A stretch of DNA of 64,000 bases from Nematostella vectensis (lineage: Eukaryota > Cnidaria > Anthozoa > Actiniaria > Edwardsiidae). Shown here one piece after another: positions 17,019-29,070 of this stretch. Each line of letters starts with the position of its first letter. Within the stretch, counting starts at the first letter, position 1. The notes under the pieces are model-generated. The model made no database searches. It was not told the DNA's origin and was given only the letters and a program-made list of their open reading frames with translations. The DNA lies in the NCBI RefSeq assembly GCF_932526225.1, contig NC_064043.1, positions 6,439,501-6,503,500 of the forward strand, in the 5' to 3' direction. A program made the translations under genes and the position numbers.

Positions 17019-20000
17019 CTACTCATCAGACTCCTCAGTGGTGAGTCCCCTCCGTTCGTCTTCAGCAAGGTCAAGGTAATCCCTGCTGGAGGCGCCGTTC
17101 CTCGCGCTACACTTGACGCTTAGAGTGATACGCTGAAACTCGTCAAAGAAGGTCATACTAAAGAGGCCAAAGCACAGCGCCGCCAGCCACTCGCCCATGT
17201 TGCTAAGCACGTGCAAGGAGTACCCTGGGTCGTCAGGCTGCCAATGTGCTACCGTGTGCCCCGATTGCTGGAAAGATAGGACAAAAGTAAGGATACTGCA
17301 TCTTAGAATTAAATGATTGAAAAAAATTGGAAGTCGTCAGGCTGCCCATGCGCTGCAGTGTGCTCCGATTGCTTGACATAGAGGGAGAAACTAACGATAA
17401 TGCATCATAGAACAATGTGATTCAATGTGACACTAGAAGCAACTAGCAGCCGCTATTTGATGGAGTAAACAAAGAATATCACTGGGAGACTAAGTAATTA
17501 TAAGGAATCATAAAACATACAAAAAAGTATGTTGTGCTACCGTCAATTGAGAGATTGAGTAAATAAGGAATGTTATCTGAAAATTTCATGAAATAAAAAT
17601 ATGGTTTTGTGCTTCTTGTGTGTTTCTCTTCTTTAGAAACAAATCTAAAAATATCTTCAGCCCCCATTAAAGATCTAATCAGCTAGAAATCCAGCAGCAA
17701 AATCCTTTTCCATCGACCTATTAATCAACAGTTCTTTTAGCATTTTTAACGATTAATTTGGTAGAAGAAGCTATGTTTTTTGGATAGATATATTGTAGTT
17801 CTATTTAGAAATAAAGGAAAAGAAGAAAATACAGAGGAGACTTGCCATGCGAAACTGGTCATATGCGAAGATCTCAGCGATAAAGAAGATAGACCCAAAG
17901 ACAGAGAGGATGCCGGTTAGTATGAGCCGCACGGCGAAGAGGGGCACTGGGGCGAGTCTGTTAAGGCTCATGCGGTAGGTGAGGAGGGTTTGAATCCAGC
18001 AGTAGACAGCACCGAAACCGAACAATAGGACTGCGCCTGCGTCATGGAAATACACCATCTTGCTTTCCTGTGGAATAGCAAGGAAAGATTTCATACAATG
18101 TAATTGAGCACATTTTGCTGCAGTCTCGCCGGTGTTGTTGTTGTTGTTTTGTAGCCCCTCCCCAATATTTTGTTTCTATTGCGGGGCGCGATGAAACGTC
18201 AGAGTAACAGAAAGTCTTAGGAACACCCGATTTCCTATCTTGATGTGTAAGGTAATCTACAGCACACGTGGACCAAATTTACAAACGCCAACGTCGTATC
18301 CTATAAAAAGTCATATTATTTGATAAAGAATATCCTAAATCGACAACCATTTGACGTTGATTGTGGTTAAACAAAGCTTACGTATCAAAACGGCATTTGT
18401 TCAAAAAGAGGTTTTTTTATAGATATGCATAAAGTTTCCAACCAAATGACTATGAAGAATGGGCTTTTTCCCCATCCCAAACCTAGTAGTACACTGAGAC
18501 TACGAGTTTTCTATGAGTCAACAGATAGTCAACGAGGCTCGACTATTTGACTCAGAAAACTCAAACTCGTAGTCTAATTGTTGTAGTATAAAACCACTCA
18601 CATACTACCTTCAAATAAATGGCGATTTTAATAATTCTCAGTAATAAATAACCTCTTTTGTCGCCGCTTTTTCGCTACTCACTATCTATGGCTCAATAGA
18701 TAGTACGGAAGCCAATCAAATTGCGAGATTCGTGATAGTATGTACAGTAGTAGATGAAGCCCAAGAATTATTCTTTTCGTGAAATTTTGTGTTATTTAAA
18801 TCTACAGATTGATGCAGACTGAAACAAAATTTGAAGGGAAAAAAACGAAGCAAAGATAAGAATTGCATATAAGTTATCATAATTGTGAATCAAAATTTTG
18901 TATGGTCGAATAATTATGCCCGCGAATACCAATCATTAATATTTCACGACTCTGAAAGAGCCTTATTCAACACACATGCTCTAAAATGCAAATAAACTTT
19001 GATTAAAATAAATTCTGACGATTAGATAAGGGAAATGTCCAACTAACCAGAAAACACTTGTCAACAATCTAATTTTATTTCAATGTCTTTACTATCTAGT
19101 GTTTTTTTAGGAATTTCTATTCTGCATTATTTTTCTCTAAGGCAACAGTTTTCGTTAATCTTTAAAAATTCATGAAAGAGAAATCGATTGATCGCAGCAA
19201 ACAAGACGACCATCATATTCATTCATCAAATGCATGGAAACAAGAATATAATAAAAATACTAGAAAAGTAAAAATCGAAGGATTACCCGTCGTGTTATAA
19301 TCAAAACATGATTTGTGTAAAATATATTATAAAATTTTAAAAATGAAGTTTCGGGTAAAATTTTTGTCTGATAAAATCAATTAAAACTCTGTGGATTTTA
19401 TCGAATGCAAGCACTGTTAGTTTTACTTTACTATCGGAATTGGCAGTGCGCTGATAACAATAAGTTTCAAATATTCATTTACTCGCGCTCGTTGGAGAAA
19501 TCACCATAGGGAATTATTGTCAGTTTAATAATACGTTTTGCTATTCCCGTAATTAAAAAGAATGAAAAAGAGAAATACCCCAAATATTAATCCCGAAATT
19601 TTTTTTAGCAATAATTTAAATAATTATTTTGACCTTTCCTTAGCATTGCTATAAAATCGAAACGAAAGTTAAGAATCTAAACATACGATAGCCTTACCTC
19701 TTGAGAAGGGAAATTGGCAATAATAGTTCCACCGAACGCGCTAACGACTCCAAAACCAAATGCGATCCTATTGAGTCTTGCGAATCCGAGCTCGATGGAG
19801 TCGTAGCCTTTGGTGACTAGGTCGAACTGGAGGTACCTCACGAACATATTGGCAACGAGAAGAAGGCATGAGAAGTTGAAGAGTTGAGAGAAGACGTTGG
19901 CTTCAGGTACCTGGGCTCCTGTGTCGCTTATAGCGGGCACGAACGGGTATATGTGCCCAGTGTTGACAGCGATCGCGTAGCATAAGACGAAGGTAAAACA

Positions 20001-20063
20001 GGTGAAGAGACACCAGAACAATGGCAAATAGCCACAGCCGAGAGATTTATCCTTGAAAAACAT
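17019..20063 (-). CDS. DRAM/TMEM150 family six-pass membrane protein
   Basis: Three exons on the minus strand, 20063-19698, 18067-17846 and 17267-17019, give 278 residues, close to DRAM2 in size. The start is ATG at 20063. FRAG1/DRAM/SFK1 hallmarks are present: PLFWCLFTCFTFVLCYAIAV (TM1); FVPAISDTG with VPEANVFSQLFNF; LNRIAFGFGVVSAFGGTIIA (TM3); TM4 and TM5 in exon 2; then HWQPDDPGYSLHVLSNMGEW and a last membrane segment running into DEFQRI. The tail is acidic (DLAEDERRG, EESDE). DRAM proteins act in lysosome and autophagy membranes; TMEM150 members act at the plasma membrane. The role here is inferred. Exon 2 can join exon 3 in phase only through a GC donor (ATG|gcaagt), a non-canonical GC-AG intron. 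Confidence 0.85.
17333..17412 (-). repeat. Duplicated 3' splice site plus exon 3 start of the DRAM-like gene
   Basis: Positions 17333-17412 copy 17229-17311 at an offset of 104 bp. On the minus strand the copy lies upstream of exon 3, in intron 2. It contains an AG followed by the first exon 3 codons (CAATCGGAGCACACTG against CAATCGGGGCACACGG), plus the intron side. The pyrimidine tract of the copy is degraded, so the copy is probably not used. Confidence 0.8.
17846..17850 (-). promoter_or_regulatory. Probable GC 5' splice site of the DRAM-like gene
   Basis: The exon 3 reading frame needs a phase-0 donor at the end of exon 2. No GT lies in that phase near the end of homology, whereas ATG|gcaagtc fits both the phase and the GC-AG donor consensus at positions +1 to +6. 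Confidence 0.65.
18068..19697. other. Intron 1 of DRAM-like gene with two hairpins
   Basis: AT-rich intron. It holds an imperfect inverted repeat at 18498-18574 (arms GACTACGAGTTTTC and GAAAACTCAAACTCGTAGTC) and a short perfect hairpin at 18681-18704 (ACTATCTAT / ATAGATAGT). No coding exon is seen. Confidence 0.55.
18498..18574. repeat. Imperfect inverted repeat (hairpin)
   Basis: The two arms of about 25 bp pair across a 25-bp centre that itself contains ATAGTC / GACTAT. A foldback transposon remnant is the simplest explanation. Confidence 0.7.
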
Positions 20064-20720
20064 CGCGAGTTGTTCTCAGAAAGCCGTGCTCCAAGTCTAG
20101 GAGGACAGAAGTCTTTTGGAAACCTTTTGCTGCATTTTCGGCGGGGTGTTTTGAGAGAAGCGTGCGATGAGGATTCGCCGGAGATTTGCCTCGCGGGAAT
20201 ATGCAGATGGCGAGGATCAAGGAAGTACGCATGCGCGGAAGTGTTGTCTATGTTGCGGGCGGTAAGAGGCGTAGAAAACGCGTTAAACTCGACGTTATGG
20301 TCGGAATAGGAACAATAAGAAATCATGCTACGCTGTAGATGGTTAGATCTGGTTGCATCATGTCTGGGTGGGAACTAAAGGACATTAAAAATCGCGCAAA
20401 AATGTCCTTTGACATTTACAAACTAGACCAAAACATCGATGTTAGTCATCAATTATTTAAGGGGTTTAGGAAAGTATGTATCCTGGGTACTGTACCAAAG
20501 TAGATTATTCAATTTTATCGTACACAAGACTCCTTAGCTAAAAAAATATTGAATTACACGGGTATGCATGCATAGGAGCTTAAAATTACGATATTGGAGC
20601 AGTTCTCCAAGACATACTGGTTATCAAATAAATCTACATTCAAGTATGGACACATTGGCTAGCCGTTGACAATCCTCATCTTTCATAAGAGGGACAAAAC
20701 ACAAAATTACGTTTAGGGGA
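20064..20720. other. Upstream region of the DRAM-like gene
   Basis: The first 250 bp are GC-richer than the surroundings and should hold the promoter and 5' UTR of the minus-strand gene. Open frames here on both strands are short and show no conserved sequence. Confidence 0.4.
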
Positions 20721-20725
20721 AAGGA

Positions 20726-20749
20726 GGGGGGGGGGGGGGGGGGGGGGGG
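20726..20749. repeat. Poly-G run of about 24 bases
   Basis: An uninterrupted G homopolymer. It may be a G-quadruplex-forming site or an assembly-sensitive tract, so its length should be regarded as uncertain. Confidence 0.9.
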
Positions 20750-20763
20750 AGTCGACAGAGCAA

Positions 20764-20845
20764 CAAAATACTTCACTTGCTTCCAAACAAAATACTTCAC
20801 TTGCTTCCATGCGATGAGAATAGGAACAATTTGTTCCTTCTCATC
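20764..20845. repeat. 24-bp direct repeat followed by a hairpin
   Basis: CAAAATACTTCACTTGCTTC occurs twice in direct order (20764 and 20788). It is followed by a hairpin at 20813-20845 with arms GATGAGAA..GGAACAA and TTGTTCC..TTCTCATC. Confidence 0.75.
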
Positions 20846-21339
20846 GACGCCCCCATTGATACACCTATTCCAATGAGGTTACACATGAAGAATGTGTAGT
20901 AGTTATACCCGTAGTGTTTCATGGGTAACAAATAAAAAAGCACACCACCGTAGTAAATAAAACAAATACTCAGGTTTAGAAAGCTGTATCATTCTTGTTT
21001 ATCCAAAGACATTCGCATAAAACCTCACACCCCTAAGTATAAAACTCTACCAACTGCAATCTCAACAGGACTCAACAGTCGTCACAATATGTATGTAGAT
21101 GGCAGTGTCTAAAGGAGTGCAACAAAATTCTTGAAAACTGAAAATGTGTTTCCAGTGCTAATCTCTTAGGGTAAGAAGCTACTTCGACCACCACCAAAGT
21201 GCTATCTTTAAGGGGTAAGAATTGCTGTTGACCGCACCCAAGGTGCTACGTATCTCGTAGTGTTAAAATTGATTTTGCCTCGCTGGGATTACATATGAAC
21301 CACCGAAGGCTACGACCAATGGATTCTCCAGTGAACGCG

Positions 21340-22010
21340 CCGAATCCCTCTGTAAAAGCCTACGTGTAGCCGCTGTAGCTATGAAAGTATTTAGTGTCGA
21401 TCCCCCTGTAAAAGCCTAGCCGCTGTAGCTATGAGAGGATTTGGTTTCGAATCCTCCTGTAATAACCTACGTGTGGCTGCTGTAGCTATGAGGATTTGGC
21501 TTCAAATCCCCCTGTAATAACCTACGTGTGGCTGCTGTAGCTATGAGGATTTGGTTTCGAATCCTCCTGTAATAACCTATGTGTGGCTGCTGTAGCTATG
21601 AGGATTTGGCTTCGAATCCCCCTGTATAGATAGCCTACGTGTAGGCGCTGTAGCTAGGATAGTATTTGGTGTCAAATTCTCCTGTAATAGTCTATGTGTT
21701 GCCGCTGTAGCTAGGATAGTATTTGTTGTCAAATTCTCCTGTAATAGTCTATGTGTGGCCGCTGTAGCTAGGATAGTATTTGGTGTCAAATTCTCCTGTA
21801 ATAGTCTATGTGTGGCCGCTGTAGCTAGGATAGTATTTGGTGTCAAATTCTCCTGTAATAGTCTATGTGTGGCCGCTGTAGCTAGGATAGTATTTGGTGT
21901 CAAATTCTCCTGTAATAGTCTACGTGTAGGCGCTGTAGCTAGGATAGTATTTGGTGTCAAATTCTCCTGTAATAGTCTATGTGTGGCCGCTGTAGCTACA
22001 ATACAAGAGG
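21340..22010. repeat. Minisatellite with 55-57 bp units
   Basis: About twelve tandem units contain CCGCTGTAGCTAGGATAGTA, TTTGGTGTCAAATTCTCCTG and TAATAGTCTATGTGTGG. The right half, about 21700-21990, is nearly uniform at 57 bp. Units to the left are diverged and slightly shorter. One isolated diverged unit lies at 22268-22325. Because 57 is a multiple of three, both strands stay open for several units. Confidence 0.95.
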
Positions 22011-22122
22011 ATTTATTTCGCGAGTTAGTGGCTACACATAGGTAAACCTGTATAACAATAGTAACGGCGTATACAACACTAAATCGTCTGATCATCTGAT
22101 TTGCTGCACTTACTCTCAACAT
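21577..22122 (-). CDS. Possible secreted repeat protein encoded by the minisatellite
   Basis: ATG at 22122 opens a 181-residue frame. An N-terminal non-repeat part resembles a signal peptide (MIRRFSVVYAVTIVIQVYLC, from the second Met). It is followed by six to seven 19-residue repeats of the type ATAATHRLLQENLTPNTIL, each with an NLT glycosylation sequon. No splice sites or homology support it. The opposite strand is also open through the repeats, so the long frame may be a by-product of the 57-bp unit. Confidence 0.25.
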   Translation of the reverse strand: MLRVSAANQMIRRFSVVYAVTIVIQVYLCVATNSRNKSSCIVATAATHRLLQENLTPNTILATAPTRRLLQENLTPNTILATAATHRLLQENLTPNTILATAATHRLLQENLTPNTILATAATHRLLQENLTTNTILATAATHRLLQENLTPNTILATAPTRRLSIQGDSKPNPHSYSSHT

Positions 22123-22329
22123 ACAAGTGTGCGGCGGAGAGGTTCGTCTATAATGGGACCTGTAGAAGAAAAAGCCGACAACAACAATTTTTTAGAACGA
22201 TATTTCGGCAGGCCAATACCTGCCTTCTTCAGGTTATAAATGAGTCACAGTGGCCTGTTACAGCTAGTACCCTGTATTTGGTGTCGAATCCTCCTTTATA
22301 AATAGTCCTACGTTTCTATAATGAGATAA

Positions 22330-24107
22330 GTTTTTCTTTTTAACTTAAACTAGTAAAAAAAAAACGTCTGTTATTGCTGAAATCAAGCTGAGATTTAATT
22401 CAGACATCCGGAAGCGATGATTATGTACTGAAATAAAACACTTCCGGTCTACAAATAATCGATTAAAGAAACAATTAAAGCAGCCAATCAAATGGAGGGG
22501 TCGTGGACTAAGAGTGGCATGTCAATATTCAACAGAAATACGCGGATTACAATGACGTAATTCGGTTTGATTCGAGCCATTATTGACTTTGCGCGACAGC
22601 TCGACTCGAATCTTACCTTTGGCGGTTTTATGAGGAGTTTATCTGCTAAAGTGTTCCCTTGTTTCCCACATGGCTTAGGTTTGGGCTGTTAGAACGTAAA
22701 ACGCCAGAGGCGATTTAAAAGGCAAGGCCACATGAGTTGGACGTGATTGAATCTTGTTCTGAACAATTTCATCTCTTGCCGATGTGAGGTAAGGGGGTAG
22801 AGGTTATTGCGGCTTTTGTCTCGTGGTATTTACCACGAGGTATACAGGACCGTTTCTGAGCCAAACATAGTCCTATAATAGTGCTCTAGCTCAAGCAGGA
22901 ATGCAAACGCTTGCTCTTTTATAGAGATGCGTTTACACAACAATTATATTGTCCAAGTGATTGTTTGTTTTAATGAGTTAAGTGAATGCCCTGCGAGCTT
23001 CAAATACATTGAATATACTCACATACTGGTTTTGTCTCTTGTTTAGAGCAATTCTTTTGTTGTATCGAGTCAGGGCTAGTGACTGAAAAAGTAAGCCTTT
23101 ACGGAGACAGTCGATAAAGAGGGCGCTAACGCAATTAGGTTTTCACCCGTCACCAAAATACGATATATCAAGAACTGAATATCGGAAGGTTAGAGAGGTT
23201 AAGCACCACAAATCAAATAAGAATTTCCAAGAATAATTTTTATGTTCAAATTTTTAGACTACAAAGCGATGACTGTGCGTTTGTGCTCACAGTTCTTCGA
23301 ATTCCACCAGAGGTACATCTGCAATGTTATCATAACGATCTTGAAGTTGTGGACAGCTAAAGCGAATACCACATGAGTAGTCAACACTTTATCATCAAAT
23401 AAATCTCACGTCAAGCCGATATGACCTACATCAACTCGCCAGTCCGTGATTTAACCTGCATTTTTGGACGCACACAACTGACATTAAGCTTAGCTCTAAG
23501 CCGTTAAGCTCGAGTCGACACTGATTGCTTTCAAAACGTGTTGCGCTCGCGAAGACGTAAAGTGAAAGCGAAGTGGCGCTAGACCTTGCGGTTCGTTCTG
23601 TGCAAAGTCTCTGCAGTAACGCCCTGGTTTGGTTGAGTCACGCAATATTGTAAAGTAAGCCAGAACAAGACTTCGTGGCGGACGCCGCAGAGCGTTAAAA
23701 ATACTAAAATATTATAAGCAAATAAATGATGTGTAAACAGCCGACTTTAGAGAACGTGTTATGAAATGAGCGAATCAGCCTTTTGTAGGTACTCTGAACC
23801 TTGAAAACCGTCAAAGAGCCTTTAAAATTAACTTTGGAAAGCAGAGTGTCTCTAAAGCTAGTACTGAACATAGCCACAGGTAGATTCCCTCGGTTCCTCT
23901 TATAGAGGTACCGGTACCTGCACAAATCGCAAGATTTCGTGATGGAAAGCAAGGCGTGGGGTTGATCTTAATTAACTGACATTCAAAGGAATGTGCAAGT
24001 GTGTTTTTGTAATTACCTGCTATCATCTTTTTGACCCAGCGAAATAGCACGCATGCGTAAAACACACGAGTGCACGTGATGACAGTGCCATTTGCTTGCC
24101 TTCCCAG
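22330..24107. other. Non-coding, nothing recognised
   Basis: No conserved exon, RNA gene or clear transposon end was seen. Several short open frames on both strands have no supporting features. Confidence 0.4.
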
Positions 24108-24165
24108 GATGCTTCACACTCTTCCTCCACCGCTGACCGGCATGAGCTTCATGGAAACATCCACT
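24108..24165 (+). other. Candidate 58-bp exon
   Basis: It is bounded by a good acceptor (tttgcttgccttcccag) and a consensus donor (CCACT|gtaagtg). One frame starts with an internal ATG and leaves in phase 0 (MLHTLPPPLTGMSFMETST), which would be compatible with the exon at 30051. No homology was recognised. Confidence 0.25.
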
Positions 24166-24977
24166 GTAAGTGAGAGACTGAGGGATGAGAGGGGGAGGGA
24201 TAATCTAGGGAAACAAGCATGTGCTAGAATAGTAGACGGTAGAAAAGCCAGTGCCCGTTATAGTTCCGAGAGTTCTCACTGGGTTTCCTGTGCTATGTGC
24301 CGTTTGGGAGCCTGGGGTTTTATTGCCGGCTCTCACTTCTTCTCTCCCTCGCCCCAGCGCACCAAGGTCTTCGCGCGCGCCACAGAACTCCTAATATTCG
24401 GAAACAAAACATTTCCGAATAAGAGCCGAATAGCAGGCTACATGTATATCATAACAAATATCACGTGAACGTTTAAGCAAAAAAAAGACATATTTAAACG
24501 TTTTGAATATATACACCTTCTATATACAATAGCTGTCCCTTCAAAATAAAAGTAAATGTTATAAAACGAGTTATTGGAGGTGTTTTGACATCTATGTGCT
24601 TCAAAGCACCTGCTTAGTTTTCAAGAAAAGATCTTGTTATTCATATATTACCCATGATGCAGCCGGGTAACATGCATGGAATCTTACACATTCTTGCCAA
24701 AAATATATAATATATATTATATATTATGGCTTTGACCTTTAGAGTTTTAGCAAAATCACGCATTGGATTTGTTATGTGTTCTAAGTTGAACATTTTCCCT
24801 ATGTAATGTGCAGAAAAGGCGAAAAGATGGTACAGAATACATAAACCTTATTTATCAATTGTCGTTGACAAGGAGTATGCCGTAATCTGCGTGCAAGAGG
24901 TCAGGACTCTGTCAGCCCCTTATTAATTGGTTCGTTTATCAAGGGAAGTGGGTTGTGGTTTATCTCAGCATTATTCA

Positions 24978-25322
24978 GTAATAAAACTACAAAATCTCAT
25001 GGCTTCCACATTCAATTGTTACAAATTCCAAAGGAATTGTTAATAGCACGATGCAAATAGACATTAGTTCTTCTGTCCATATTTCACTGCTGAAAATCGA
25101 ATAACAGTTCCTTGACGTTCCCGACAATAATTAGTATTATTTAATAATAAAACTACAAAAATATATAAAAAAATCTTTGGCTTACCGCATTCTTCAACCG
25201 TTACAAATACCAGTTACCGAATACAAATCCCCAATTGTTAATAGCGCGATGCAAATATACATTTTCTACTCTCCTTATTTCACTGCTGAAAATCGAATAT
25301 ACCAGTTTCTTGACAATAATCG
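24978..25322. repeat. 165-bp tandem duplication
   Basis: Copy 1, about 24978-25130, and copy 2, about 25143-25322, share AATAAAACTACAAAA, TTGTTAATAGC(A/G)CGATGCAAAT and TTTCACTGCTGAAAATCGAA in the same order. They are diverged by substitutions and small indels. Confidence 0.85.
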
Positions 25323-27095
25323 CGCGTCACCTGAGTAAGTCGCTGACGCATACAAGTGCATTAGAACACACTTCCGAGTCATTACCGCGATTAGCAGGAG
25401 TAATTACCGCAGAAGCAGTCGTCTTAGATCGCAACTGAAACGACGTCACACGTTTATCCTCTAGCCCAAGGCTCGAACAGGAAGAAAAGCTTCCAAATGG
25501 AGTGGTGATCACAAGATATTGCTATTATTGGATCTTATGAGCCAATAGTGGAATTGTGCAGGTCTATAAAGTGCTTTGGTCTAATTCGGCTTTTTTGCCG
25601 CTGAGAAATATTGGCTTACATATATTGAGTAGTTCTAGCATAATACAGAATCGTTGAAAAATATTAAGGGAGTACTATTTGCTATATATATCTTAATAAG
25701 ATTGAGTGTCATCTCGATCAGCGAAAAGAGTGTTATACAATCTAAAGGTATAAACAAATAAATACGTATTCATTTAGCAAACATATTTCTTTCGAAAATT
25801 TGGCTATTAACTTTTAAAAAGCTAAAAGTAGAGACCGGGATGTGAAAAATAGACGATTGTAGTACCTCAAACCTTTCTTACCGTTTGCTAAAAGTAGGGT
25901 AGTGGGTAGAGACGGACATTCTCGTGTTTGAGTGGTGTATACACCTATTTCAAAAAAGGCTGCACTCAAGAACCCATGTTTCGTAACCCGTGGTGGTTCA
26001 TGGGTTGCGTATAAACGGCTAAATTTTGTATCTAAAAGCTATGCTATTCATAAGAATGTAAATTGAATTCTTTAGCTTTGAAACCTGGATTTCTATTTTA
26101 TTTACGCTTATTTGCTTTTTCATTTGATACCCACGAAGCACTTCCGGTTACGATACATAGATTCTCCGAGTGCAACCATATTTGAAATAGGGGTGTATAC
26201 TGGAAAGTGAAAATGCCGGATCACGGTAGCGAGTAGTTAAGATTGCGGCGCACACAGATCAGATATATCAGTAGAGTAGTTAATATCTAGACACTGATAG
26301 CAGGAAAAGACACATTTGTATCGTATGTGACAAATATAAATATTGGACCACACTTTATACGTTGCCATTTTATTTAGGTTAATTTGTTTCAACTCCTCGT
26401 TATTTTGATTCAAGTTGTTCTAGTTTTCGTACGTGCAATAGTCGTCACATTATTAAGACGTCATTACAACTTACATAATGCCCCTGTTTTATGCCCTAGG
26501 TTTATTCGTGATAAATTTGGTCATTTTGATTCGTGGCGTTTACCGTGTAGAGGAAACTGCTTTGTGAATGTGTGTCATTAGTAAATACAACTTATACACC
26601 CAATCAATGAGTCACCAAGTACTAATTAGTGCATTGCTAAGAAGTTACATAAAAAACAATTGAGTGAATAAATAACCAAAAACTTGTGAATATAGTTATT
26701 TTCCCTGATGATCTCCTCTGAAAAAATTTATAAAACAATTAAAAATGACATACAATAAAATATTTTTAAAATATAAATAATAAGCTATACAGGGTAACCT
26801 CCGTCAACTTATTGTTGTTTGACTCGTGGCGTTCGCTTGGCAAAGGCTATTACCTTTGCTTCCTTTTGCACTGCTTTTACAATTTACGTCATCACGTTTT
26901 CAGCAGATATGCAAATGAGGAGAACCTGAGATATTTCAGTTGTCCATGCAACAGTCACTTATGAAAGCTACCAAAATGGCGTCTATCTATTCCTAGAGGT
27001 GAGCGCTAGTAGCTGTTCCTAGACGTTTTACTAAAGCTATTCTTTATGCGCTTTGCAAGGAAGTATTATGTGTGTGTTGATGTGAAAAAAAGAAG
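25323..27095. other. Non-coding, possible promoter at its right end
   Basis: No gene is recognised. A short leader-like segment with an ATGGCG and the donor-like CTAGAG|gtgagc lies at 26974-27005, upstream of the candidate first exon at 27096. Confidence 0.35.
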
Positions 27096-27224
27096 ATGGC
27101 TCTGAGTTGTGTGCCATTAAGGAAAGGCGCGCTGGTGCCTAAGCGACCTTCAACGCGACGAAGAAGGTATCTTATGAAGATCAGGATGCAAGAATGGGAA
27201 AATGTCAAACTGACGGCGGCAACG
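27096..27224 (+). CDS. Candidate first coding exon, orphan
   Basis: ATG at 27096 starts 43 open codons (MALSCVPLRKGALVPKRPST, then a run of arginines) ending at a consensus donor ACG|gtgagg in phase 0. It is strongly basic. It can be joined in frame to the exon at 30051-30200. Together they might be an alternative N-terminus of the downstream DLC-like gene, since long vertebrate DLC1 isoforms have extra N-terminal exons, but a connecting exon with phase 0 to phase 1 was not found. They may instead belong to a separate gene. Confidence 0.35.
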
Positions 27225-28377
27225 GTGAGGTTACATTGCGTTAAAACCTGTGCAATGAAAATCACACAACTTGAAAACCAGTATAATCACCTTTCCTTGC
27301 TCTCACTGTTTTCCACAAGGGAGATTTTTTTTCATTGATTTATGGCTCGTGGAAATGTAAATCATGATTTATATTACACTTCCAGATTTATTTCTCGTCA
27401 AGATCTGACCGCTTTCTTACTGAGAGCATGTTTTCTTATGGATTAAAGTTGAAAGTCTACTGGAACAGCAACTCCATTAACAGATTTAGGTTTTAATAAG
27501 CTTTATGTTTGGTGCTTTTAATCCTTTTTCTCCTTGAAACGCACGAGAGAGCATTACTACATAATATATTTAAAGTATTATTCCAACCGAGTGAGTCACT
27601 TTAGGCTAAAATAGCTAGTCGGGAAATAAACATACTAAGCGATTTTAATAATCCGTCTGAGTATTTTTAAATTTGTGCGAATGTACTTGTTATATTTTAT
27701 CTTAAAATTTAAGAAATTTGTTATGAATTCCCTAATAACAAGGTGATGGAAAGGAAAGTAACGAAAGTGAAAATATCTTTGGGGTATACAAGTTGATATG
27801 CTAAGGACGTCATTCGGATTAACTATTCTTTCTCATTGCAACTTTAATTTAGAGGATTTGTTTGTTGGCTTGATCGATTGTAACGTGCGTAGCATGTTCG
27901 GTGGCGTAGATCAATGCAATTATAATTCTTCATCGCTGGCATAAACGTTGAAAAAATATTCTTGAGAATAATCTGGTTCGCTACACCGTAGAAACTTATG
28001 CTTCGATATAACAATATACCAATAATTAAAAATGACAAAAAATCAAAACCCGAAGACAAAGAAAAGTGCGTCATGTGGTATTCCCTTTTCTTAACTTAGT
28101 AATTGTTACGATGAATAGGAAATGAAGTTCTAAATATAAACATGGTTACAGATAACCACAAATAGAGACTCTGGTTTCACGGTCGGTGTTCTCCAAGTGA
28201 AAGATGAAAAACATATCGGAATACGGCCATACCGGTGTCATCTGATGTTAACAAGTTTGCATTTACTTAGTCTTTTCATTTTTTCGTGGGGAACCGATTA
28301 TGTCTAGATCCCATGGCGTGCGCCGTTAATCGCTGCATTGTATTCGCTGCCTTTGTCTTTCGAATTCCTTGTCTCCT

Positions 28378-28695
28378 TCAAGGGGACAGGTGTAAGCGTA
28401 TGACCGCAGATAGCTTGACCATACAGTAACGCAGTCTTTCTCAAGGTGACAGGTGTCAGTTATTAGGTCGTCACAGCAGATAGCGTGACCAAATAGTAAC
28501 GCAGTCTTGCCCAATATGATAGGTGTCAGTGTCTGAAAGCAAATAGCGTGACCAAACTTAACCCAAGGTGACAGTAATAAGCGCTTGACCGCATATGTGT
28601 ACGTGTAAAACAAAATCATCCAAGGTGACAGGCAATGTGACCATCGAAAGCGTGACAAGATGATAACGCAGTCTTAACAAGGTGGCAAGTGTCAA
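28378..28695. repeat. Degenerate tandem repeat, units 55-70 bp
   Basis: About five to six units are built from CAAGGTGACAGGTGTCAG, GCAGATAGCGTGACCAAA and AGTAACGCAGTCTT. They vary in length and sequence. Confidence 0.8.
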
Positions 28696-29070
28696 AGGCT
28701 GTCCTTTGTCTCCTGTACCCGATTTGCGTGACGAATATTCTACAGAAAAATCAGATAAACTAAGGCATGGCATTATGGAAGTTTTTAATATTCAAAAGAA
28801 ATCAAGTAGGACCCAATCGTTGTTGTATACGGAACAATTGTTTGTTGACTGTGCATTATCTCTTTTTACACGAACCAACTGTGGGCGGAGCTAGTGGTTG
28901 GGTGAGTGGGCCCAACCATGAAGTATAAGGAAATCCACAAAAGAACATTGAACCCCCCGTAAAGCCCTTGTTTTGGTCCTCCTCCCCTCTTATTGGACCT
29001 CCTGGATATGCCTCTGCCAATAATTTTGATTGCACGCAGTTTGCCGTGGGTTGTGAGTGGCGCCTTGTGC

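Noticed and set aside
21755-22045. Plus-strand frame with VARIVFGVKFSCNSL repeats
   Set aside because: It is open only because the minisatellite unit is 57 bp; no leader or splice sites were seen. The minus-strand frame is slightly more plausible.
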